Positions 57,923 to 64,000 of a DNA stretch of 64,000 nt are shown one piece after another. Numbering within the stretch: position 1 is the stretch's first letter; every line of letters begins with the position of its first letter. A program made the position numbers and the translations under genes. Source of the DNA: Aquirufa rosea (GTDB taxonomy: Bacteria; Bacteroidota; Bacteroidia; Cytophagales; Spirosomataceae); contig NZ_SDHY01000003.1 in the NCBI RefSeq assembly GCF_004118285.1, positions 186,001-250,000 on the forward strand, given 5' to 3'. The notes beneath the pieces were generated by a model. It did not search any database. It was given only the letters and a program-made list of their open reading frames with translations, and had not been told where the DNA came from.

Positions 57923-59599
57923 ATGTCGTTAAATAAATTCTCTAAAACTCTAACTCAAGAGATTACTAACCCTGCAGCTAAAGCGATGTTGTATGGAATC
58001 GGATTAAGTTCTGAGGACATGCAAAAGGCACAAATTGGTATTGCAAGTACAGGTTATGAAGGTAACCCTTGTAATATGCATTTGAATGGCTTGTCGGTCC
58101 ATGTAAAAAAGGGTATTCAAGAGAATGGTATGGTGGGATTAATTTTTCACACCATAGGTGTTTCTGATGGAATGACCAATGGAAATGATGGTATGAGTTA
58201 TTCCTTGCCATCTCGTGATATTATCGCAGATTCCATCGAAAATGTCGTGGGAGCTCAGTGGTATGATGGCGTTATAGCGGTAGTAGGTTGTGATAAGAAT
58301 ATGCCAGGAGCCATGATGGCTTTAGCCCGTTTGAATCGTCCGGGTATGCTCGTATATGGAGGAACCATCAAATCTGGCTCTTACAAAGGAGAAAAATTGG
58401 ATATCGTTTCTGCATTTGAAGCTTTGGGTAAGAAATATGCAGGAAGCATTTCAGATGAAGATTATGAAGGAGTTATTCGTAATTCAATCCCGGGTCCTGG
58501 TGCTTGCGGAGGTATGTATACCGCGAATACTATGGCCTCTTCCATGGAAGCCATGGGATTAGTTTTGCCGAATTCTTCATCTTATCCAGCTACCCATGAA
58601 GGTAAAAAAGAGGAGTGTTTGGCCATAGGTGCTGCCATGAAAAACTTATTGGAGAAAAATATTTGTCCTAGAGATATCATGACGCGCCATGCCTTTGAAA
58701 ATGCCATGACGGTAGTAATGGCTTTAGGGGGCTCTACCAATGCGGTTTTACATTATTTGGCCATTGCTCGTTCGGCAGGTATCGAGTTCTCATTAAAAGA
58801 TATTCAAGATATTTCTGACCGTACACCATTATTAGCTGATTTAAAACCTTCAGGTAAATATTACATGGAAGATGTATTGGCCATCGGTGGTATGCCAGCT
58901 ATTTTGAAGTATCTGTGGAAGGAAGGTTATTTACATGGGGAATGCATGACTGTTACAGGTAAAACGATGGCAGAAAATTTAGCCGATGCACCCGATTTAA
59001 ATTTTGATACTCAGAAAATTATTTATCCAATTTCCTCTCCAATTAAGCCAACTGGTCATTTGCAAATTTTATATGGTAACTTAGCTACCGAAGGTGCGGT
59101 GGCTAAAATTACAGGTAAAGAAGGAGAGCGATTTGAGGGAACTGCTAAGGTTTGTGAGCGTGAAGAAGAAGTAATGGAGTTTATCTCCAAAGGCGAAATT
59201 AAGCCGGGCCATGTAGTGGTAATTCGTAATGAAGGACCAAAGGGTGGACCAGGTATGCCAGAAATGCTTAAGCCAACTTCTGCCTTAATGGGCGCTGGAT
59301 TAGGAAATAGCGTGGCGATGATTACCGACGGGCGTTTTTCTGGTGGAACTCATGGTTTCGTAGTAGGTCACGTTACTCCTGAGGCACAAGAAGGTGGAAA
59401 CATTGGGTTAGTGAAGGATGGAGATAAGATTACCATCGATGCGGTAAATAATGAGATTATCCTACACGTGTCCGATGAGGAACTGGCTGAGCGCCGTAAA
59501 TTATGGAAACCAAGAGTTTCTCCCCATACTTCCGGAGTATTAAGAAAATACATCAAGAATGTATCTTCTGCAAGTTTAGGATGCGTAACTGATTTGTAA
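57923..59599 (+). CDS. ilvD: Dihydroxy-acid dehydratase
   Basis: 558 residues from ATG 57923; the frame extends to 57830, but the -7 promoter box lies inside that extension. Dehydrates 2,3-dihydroxy acids to the keto-acids for valine and isoleucine. Iron-sulfur Cys residues occur in [23 protein letters not shown] and [43 protein letters not shown] near the end is the second family signature. First gene of the run ilvD-ilvB-ilvN-ilvC, with 87 bp to ilvB. Confidence 0.98.
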   Translation: MSLNKFSKTLTQEITNPAAKAMLYGIGLSSEDMQKAQIGIASTGYEGNPCNMHLNGLSVHVKKGIQENGMVGLIFHTIGVSDGMTNGNDGMSYSLPSRDIIADSIENVVGAQWYDGVIAVVGCDKNMPGAMMALARLNRPGMLVYGGTIKSGSYKGEKLDIVSAFEALGKKYAGSISDEDYEGVIRNSIPGPGACGGMYTANTMASSMEAMGLVLPNSSSYPATHEGKKEECLAIGAAMKNLLEKNICPRDIMTRHAFENAMTVVMALGGSTNAVLHYLAIARSAGIEFSLKDIQDISDRTPLLADLKPSGKYYMEDVLAIGGMPAILKYLWKEGYLHGECMTVTGKTMAENLADAPDLNFDTQKIIYPISSPIKPTGHLQILYGNLATEGAVAKITGKEGERFEGTAKVCEREEEVMEFISKGEIKPGHVVVIRNEGPKGGPGMPEMLKPTSALMGAGLGNSVAMITDGRFSGGTHGFVVGHVTPEAQEGGNIGLVKDGDKITIDAVNNEIILHVSDEELAERRKLWKPRVSPHTSGVLRKYIKNVSSASLGCVTDL

Positions 59600-59686
59600 A
59601 AAATGACAAATTAGATTTTTTTCTATCTACGGATAATATAAATTAGACGAACCATTTAACGAAACAACATAAGACCCTTTAGTATC

Positions 59687-61429
59687 ATGGGAAAAACCCA
59701 AGTAGCAACTACTCAACCCACATCAACTCAACCCTCAAATTTTAAAACTGGGGCTCAAGCGGTTATGCAATCGTTGGTTGAGCAGGGGGTGAGTACCATT
59801 TTCGGATATCCGGGTGGAGCTATTATGCCTACCTACGATGCTTTATTTGATTACAGAGATCAATTGAAGCATATTTTGGTGCGTCATGAGCAAGGGGCAG
59901 GTCATGCTGCTCAAGGCTATGCCCGTATGTTGAATAAGGCGGGAGTATGTTTGGTTACCTCAGGTCCTGGGGCAACTAACCTCATTACACCGATTGCCGA
60001 TGCGATGTTAGATTCTACACCTATTGTTTGTATCGTAGGACAAGTAAGAGCTAATTTATTGGGTACTGATGCATTTCAGGAATGTGATGTGATAGGTATG
60101 TCCATGCCTATAACTAAATGGAATTATCAAATTGTAGATGCGAATGAAATCCCTGAGGTCATGGCAAAGGCATTTTATATTGCCGAGTCAGGCAGACCAG
60201 GGCCCGTGTTGATTGAAATTACAAGATCGGCTCAGGTAGAAGTGATGTCGGTTCCTTTTTCTTATAAAAAGTGTGAATCCATTATTTCTTATAAGCCAAG
60301 AATTGAGCCAAAAGAGGAACATGTGGAGGCTGCAGCTAAATTGATTAATTCGGCGAAGCGTCCTTATATTTTGGCAGGTCATGGAGTTTTAATAGCCCAA
60401 GCCGAGAATGAGTTAAAGGAATTTGTTGAGAAAACAGGAATCCCAGTAGCTACTACTTTATTGGGTATGTCTGCAATGGATGCAGATCATCCTCTTTATG
60501 TGGGTTGGCCAGGTATGCACGGAAACTATGGTGCTAATGTGTTGACCAATTCATGTGATGTATTGATTGCTATTGGTATGCGTTTTGATGACCGTATCAC
60601 GGGTGATTTAAGTACCTATGCCAAACAGGCAAAAGTGATTCATATTGAGGTAGATCCAAGTGAGATTGATAAAAATGTGAAGGCAGATGCCCCTGTGGTG
60701 GGAGATGCCAAAGCAGCGCTGAAGGCTTTATTGCCATTGGTTAAAAAGGCAGATCATCATGAGTGGAGAGCCGAGTTTAAGAAATATGATGATGAGGAGT
60801 ATGAGAAGATTACCAAGAAAGATTTATTCCATGAAGGGAATCAAATCAAAATGGGAGAGGCGGTAGCAATATTGTCAGATAAAACCAAAGGGGAGGCGGT
60901 AATTGTAACGGATGTGGGTCAGCATCAGATGATTACGAATCGATATTACCGATTTAAAAAACATAATTCCATCGTGACCAGTGGTGGTGCAGGAACCATG
61001 GGTTTCGCCTTACCAGCAGCATTTGGTGCTAAAGTAGGCGTTCCAGATCGTGAAGTGATTGCGATTATTGGAGATGGTGGATTTCAAATGACTTTACAAG
61101 AGTTGGGAACCATCGCTCAAAGTGGTTTGCCGGTTAAAATCATTATTTTGAATAATAATTTTCTAGGCATGGTACGCCAATGGCAGTCGATGTTCTTTGA
61201 TAACCGGTATTCTTTTGTGGAATTACAAAACCCTGATTTTATTACCATTGCCAAAGGGTTTGGTATAGAAGGACATACCGTAAGTGATCGATCACAATTA
61301 AGTGATTCTATTGATACGTTGTTAAATTCTGACAAGCCGTATTTATTGGAAATTATTTGTGAAAAAGAAGAGAATGTATTCCCTATGGTACCTGCGGGCG
61401 CTTGTGTGACTAAAGTAATGCTTGAGTAG
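59687..61429 (+). CDS. ilvB: Acetolactate synthase, large subunit
   Basis: 580 residues. Joins two pyruvates, or pyruvate and 2-oxobutyrate, to make acetohydroxy acids. After a short polar leader rich in Thr and Gln, the TPP-dependent core shows YPGGAIMPTYDAL, RHEQGAGHAAQGYAR (catalytic Glu near 67), a FAD domain with GMRFDDRITGDL and the TPP/Mg motif IGDGGFQMTLQELGTIAQSG through ILNNNFLGMVRQWQ. The stop lies 7 bp before the small-subunit ATG, consistent with coupled synthesis of both subunits. Confidence 0.98.
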   Translation: MGKTQVATTQPTSTQPSNFKTGAQAVMQSLVEQGVSTIFGYPGGAIMPTYDALFDYRDQLKHILVRHEQGAGHAAQGYARMLNKAGVCLVTSGPGATNLITPIADAMLDSTPIVCIVGQVRANLLGTDAFQECDVIGMSMPITKWNYQIVDANEIPEVMAKAFYIAESGRPGPVLIEITRSAQVEVMSVPFSYKKCESIISYKPRIEPKEEHVEAAAKLINSAKRPYILAGHGVLIAQAENELKEFVEKTGIPVATTLLGMSAMDADHPLYVGWPGMHGNYGANVLTNSCDVLIAIGMRFDDRITGDLSTYAKQAKVIHIEVDPSEIDKNVKADAPVVGDAKAALKALLPLVKKADHHEWRAEFKKYDDEEYEKITKKDLFHEGNQIKMGEAVAILSDKTKGEAVIVTDVGQHQMITNRYYRFKKHNSIVTSGGAGTMGFALPAAFGAKVGVPDREVIAIIGDGGFQMTLQELGTIAQSGLPVKIIILNNNFLGMVRQWQSMFFDNRYSFVELQNPDFITIAKGFGIEGHTVSDRSQLSDSIDTLLNSDKPYLLEIICEKEENVFPMVPAGACVTKVMLE

Positions 61430-61436
61430 AAATTAT

Positions 61437-61970
61437 ATGTTGACAACTTACACTATATCGGTATTTACTACCAACACCATCGGATTGTTGAATCGTATCA
61501 CGATTATATTCACTCGTAGAAGATTGAATATTGAGTGTTTGACTGTTTCAGAGACCGAGCGTAAAGGCGTATCTCGTTTTACTATTGTCATTCGCAATGA
61601 TAATCGTGAGAGTGTGGAAAAATTAGTCCGTCAAATTCGTAAAATAACGGATGTACTGGCAGTATTCGGGTATTTGGATGATGAAATTGTATTTAATGAG
61701 ATAGCGCTATTTAAGATTGCTACTCCATTAGGGGCGGAGCCATTGGATGTGAAAACTATCAATTTAGATTGGAATGCCAAAGTGGTTCATTGGGGATTGG
61801 ATTATGTGGTGGTGGAAAAGAATGGTTCGGAAGAAGAGATAAATGAATTCTATGCTTATTTGAAGCAATGGGATATTTTGGAATATATTAAATCAGGCCG
61901 AGTAGCCGTAGGAAAAACGGAAAAAGGATTGGTAGAATATTTACCAGAAGGCAATTGGGAGATTGTCTAA
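61437..61970 (+). CDS. ilvN: Acetolactate synthase, small regulatory subunit
   Basis: 177 residues from ATG 61437; a TTG start at 61422 would overlap ilvB. An N-terminal ACT domain (about 1-80: YTISVFTTNTIGLLNRITIIF and RRRLNIECLTVSETE) binds valine for feedback control. The C-terminal domain (about 85-177) activates the large subunit. The gene follows ilvB by 7 bp and precedes ilvC by 53 bp. Confidence 0.97.
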   Translation: MLTTYTISVFTTNTIGLLNRITIIFTRRRLNIECLTVSETERKGVSRFTIVIRNDNRESVEKLVRQIRKITDVLAVFGYLDDEIVFNEIALFKIATPLGAEPLDVKTINLDWNAKVVHWGLDYVVVEKNGSEEEINEFYAYLKQWDILEYIKSGRVAVGKTEKGLVEYLPEGNWEIV

Positions 61971-62023
61971 TAGAAGTATAGTAAAATAGATTTGAAAAGA
62001 TTATAAATTAAACAAAAACGAAA

Positions 62024-63067
62024 ATGGCAAAGATTAATTTCGGTGGGGTTGTTGAAGAGGTAGTAACAAGAGAAGAGTTTCCATTAGAGAAAGCTAGACA
62101 AGTACTAGCTGATCAAACAATTGCAGTAATTGGTTATGGAGTTCAAGGTCCGGGTCAAGCATTGAATATGAAAGACAATGGATTGAATGTGATCGTAGGT
62201 CAACGTAAAGGAAAAACGTACGACAAAGCAGTAGCTGATGGCTGGGTTCCAGGTGTAAACTTGTTTGAAATTGAAGAAGCACTTCAAAAGGGAACAATTA
62301 TCTGTTATTTACTTTCAGATGCGGCACAAATTGAAATGTGGCCAACTGTGAAGAAATATCTAACAGCTGGAAAATCTTTGTATTTCTCTCATGGATTTGG
62401 AATTACCTACAAGGAAAAAACAGGTATTGTTCCTCCAGCAGATGTAGATGTGTTTTTAGCAGCACCAAAAGGTTCTGGAACATCATTACGTCGTTTATTT
62501 GTAGAAGGAAAAGGTTTGAACTCTTCTTTTGCAGTTTACCAAGATGCTTCTGGCAAAGCTCGTGAAAAGTGTATTGCTATGGCGATTGGTGTAGGATCAG
62601 GTTATTTATTTGAAACAGATTTCTACAAAGAAGTAACTTCCGACTTAACAGGAGAGCGTGGTACTTTGATGGGTGCTATCCAAGGAATTTTTGCTGCACA
62701 GTATGAGGTATTGCGTGAAAATGGACACTCTCCTTCAGAAGCTTTCAACGAGACTGTAGAGGAATTAACTCAATCATTGATGCCTTTAGTAGCTGAAAAT
62801 GGAATGGATTGGATGTATGCTAACTGTTCTACTACCGCTCAACGTGGAGCATTAGATTGGTGGAGACCTTTCAAAGATGCTACTAAACCAGTATTTGAGA
62901 AATTATACAATTCCGTTAAGACACAAGCAGAAGCTGCGCGTTCTATCGATTTGAATTCACAGCCTGATTACCGTGTTAAATTAGAAGCAGAATTAGCAGA
63001 GTTACGTGATTCTGAAATGTGGAGAGCAGGTGCTGCGGTACGTAGCCTTCGTCCAGAGCGTAGCTAA
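62024..63067 (+). CDS. ilvC: Ketol-acid reductoisomerase
   Basis: 347 residues. Rearranges and reduces acetohydroxy acids using NAD(P)H and magnesium. The cofactor loop IAVIGYGVQGPGQALNMKDNG (about 33-53) is followed by VIVGQRKGKTYDKA with basic residues expected for NADPH binding. Metal-site residues appear in DLTGERGTLMGAIQG and in the helical C-terminal domain (MYANCSTTAQRGALDWW). YGVQGPGQA departs slightly from the common GYGSQGHA loop. Last gene of the ilv run, followed by a terminator. Confidence 0.97.
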   Translation: MAKINFGGVVEEVVTREEFPLEKARQVLADQTIAVIGYGVQGPGQALNMKDNGLNVIVGQRKGKTYDKAVADGWVPGVNLFEIEEALQKGTIICYLLSDAAQIEMWPTVKKYLTAGKSLYFSHGFGITYKEKTGIVPPADVDVFLAAPKGSGTSLRRLFVEGKGLNSSFAVYQDASGKAREKCIAMAIGVGSGYLFETDFYKEVTSDLTGERGTLMGAIQGIFAAQYEVLRENGHSPSEAFNETVEELTQSLMPLVAENGMDWMYANCSTTAQRGALDWWRPFKDATKPVFEKLYNSVKTQAEAARSIDLNSQPDYRVKLEAELAELRDSEMWRAGAAVRSLRPERS

Positions 63068-63080
63068 TAACATTAAGTAT

Positions 63081-63116
63081 AAAAAAAGAGAGGGGGTAAT
63101 TTGCCCCCTTTTTTTT
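63081..63116 (+). terminator. Intrinsic terminator of the ilv operon
   Basis: GGGGG/CCCCC stem that extends with A/G-rich against T-rich bases (partly G-T), 7-base loop, then eight T residues, 13 bp past the ilvC stop. Confidence 0.93.
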
Positions 63117-63147
63117 ATGTTCAAAAATGAAAATAACGCTCATTTTT

Positions 63148-63180
63148 AACGCTGTTAAGGTTTAAAACCTTGACAGCGTA
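63148..63180. repeat. 33-bp palindromic intergenic element, copy 4
   Basis: Arms AACGCTGTTAAGGTTT and AAACCTTGACAGCGTA with the same T-for-C change as copies 2 and 3 and a mismatch at the outermost base. It lies after the ilvC terminator and before leuA, separate from both. Confidence 0.88.
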
Positions 63181-63476
63181 GAGCGTTAAACGATTTTCAA
63201 AACATTTTTATTGCCACATTTCAATCAAGTAATTGATAATCCTTTCATTGGACTTCTCATATTTTTTATTCTATCGCCCCATTGCTGTTCGTATATACTC
63301 GAATTGTAAAATAAAATTGATTTTATTTAATAAAATTTTATTCTAGACATTCAATAGCAATAAGGCGAATTGTCTAATATTGTTTTCATATTTAGATTAT
63401 TATTCTTTTTTGTGCTTTTTATTTTAAATTTACGCGATTTTTAATCTAAAAATTGCCAGTTCTTCGATTTAGGTTT
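63181..63476. other. AT-rich spacer before the leuA promoter
   Basis: About 300 bp without a recognised gene. An AATAAAAT/ATTTTATT inverted repeat lies near 63310-63330. No leader peptide rich in Leu, Ile or Val codons was found. Confidence 0.5.
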
Positions 63477-63508
63477 TTTGGTTAATAATGTAATTAAAGC
63501 TAGTTTTG
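63477..63508 (+). promoter_or_regulatory. Promoter of leuA
   Basis: -33 box TTTG (63477-63480), 20-base spacer, -7 box TAGTTTTG (63501-63508). Exact fit to TTTG-N19-21-TAnnTTTG, 25 bp before the ATG. Confidence 0.85.
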
Positions 63509-63533
63509 TGAACTAAATAATCGAAACAAACCT

Positions 63534-64000
63534 ATGAATAATCGTATACAGATATTTGATACTACCTTACGCGATGGGGAACAAGTACCGGGTTGTCAAT
63601 TAAACCGAGAGGAGAAAATTGAAGTAGCCAAAGAACTTGAGAAGTTGGGGGTAGATATCATTGAAGCTGGTTTCCCTATTTCTTCACCTGGCGACTTTGC
63701 CTCGGTAAAGGCTATTGCTGAAGTGATCAAGGACGCGACAGTTTGTGGTTTGACTCGCGCAAAAAAAGAAGATATTGATGCCGCGGCGCAAGCTTTGAAG
63801 CCTGCACGTAGACCTAGAATTCATACGGGAATTGGGGCTTCAGATGTACATATTAAGCATAAATTCAATTCAACTAGGGAGAAAATTATTGAGCAGGCCA
63901 TTTGGGCCGTGCAATATGCTAAATCCTATGTAGAGGATGTTGAGTTTTTTGCAGAAGATGCTGGAAGAGCAGATTTGCCATTTTTAGCTCAATTAACACA
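63534..64000 (+). CDS. leuA: 2-isopropylmalate synthase, N-terminal part, cut by window edge
   Basis: 155 complete codons from ATG 63534 before the window ends. Begins [20 protein letters not shown], the metal and 2-oxo-acid binding motif of the HMGL-like TIM-barrel family. [35 protein letters not shown] and [12 protein letters not shown] follow, matching LeuA rather than homocitrate or citramalate synthase, although the latter cannot be fully excluded from this part. It condenses acetyl-CoA with 2-oxoisovalerate in leucine synthesis. It has its own promoter after the ilv operon. Confidence 0.93.
   Translation, partial: MNNRIQIFDTTLRDGEQVPGCQLNREEKIEVAKELEKLGVDIIEAGFPISSPGDFASVKAIAEVIKDATVCGLTRAKKEDIDAAAQALKPARRPRIHTGIGASDVHIKHKFNSTREKIIEQAIWAVQYAKSYVEDVEFFAEDAGRADLPFLAQLT

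Overview
The window looks like the chromosome of a low-GC member of the Bacteroidota, most likely Cytophagales. The evidence is a SusC/SusD pair, several TonB-dependent receptors with N-terminal carboxypeptidase-regulatory-like domains, A-rich leaders without clear Shine-Dalgarno sequences, and promoters of the Bacteroidota form TTTG-N19-21-TAnnTTTG in front of ilvD, leuA and, less exactly, oxyR and lhgO. I saw no transposase, integrase, phage gene or CRISPR array. The genus is not certain from sequence alone.

Layout. 1-14.9 kb, all on the minus strand: the start of a large secreted glutaminase-type protein, glmS, then an exported set consisting of a SusC/SusD pair, an intrinsic terminator, an FG-GAP/UnbV lipoprotein, a vanadium-haloperoxidase/PAP2 lipoprotein and a DUF1080 protein. 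15.6-23.9 kb, plus strand: a metal-uptake-like operon (DUF4856 lipoprotein, imelysin, HTTM membrane protein, TonB receptor), then three overlapping genes for a YHYH lipoprotein, a MORN-repeat lipoprotein and a SCO1/SenC copper chaperone. 23.9-35.1 kb: an HpcH/HpaI aldolase, a large secreted hydrolase-like protein, a porin, a short-chain dehydrogenase, an M28 peptidase, an acetyl-xylan-esterase-type hydrolase, a DUF4442 thioesterase-like protein and a ThuA protein. 35.1-42.6 kb: a TonB receptor, a signal-peptide-bearing catalase-peroxidase divergent from oxyR with a near-canonical OxyR operator between them, and an alpha/beta hydrolase. 42.6-47.8 kb: a membrane AraC-type regulator, a VanZ protein, a Sua5-type tRNA modification enzyme and isocitrate dehydrogenase. 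48-52 kb: a three-gene, 4-bp-overlapping operon of a Tat-signal DegT aminotransferase, a beta-propeller and a neutral-ceramidase-like protein. 52.1-54.8 kb: tRNA-Arg(CCG) with a decayed neighbouring copy, an RluA pseudouridine synthase, anmK and an unusual repeat-rich intergenic region. 54.8-64 kb: an L-2-hydroxyglutarate oxidase, an ABC exporter and the branched-chain amino acid genes ilvD, ilvB, ilvN, ilvC and the start of leuA.

How it works together. Most of the first 50 kb encodes envelope and periplasmic proteins for taking up and breaking down organic matter and metals. The rest is housekeeping: amino-sugar synthesis (glmS), peptidoglycan recycling (anmK), the TCA cycle (icd), tRNA/rRNA modification, peroxide defence (katG/oxyR) and branched-chain amino acid synthesis. 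Four copies of a 33-bp palindrome lie in intergenic regions, and a separate 35-bp palindrome with an 11-bp-period tandem repeat lies upstream of anmK. The least explained parts are the imelysin/HTTM/YHYH/SCO region, the Tat-DegT/propeller/ceramidase operon, the SusCD-haloperoxidase cluster and the repeat region near 54.5 kb.
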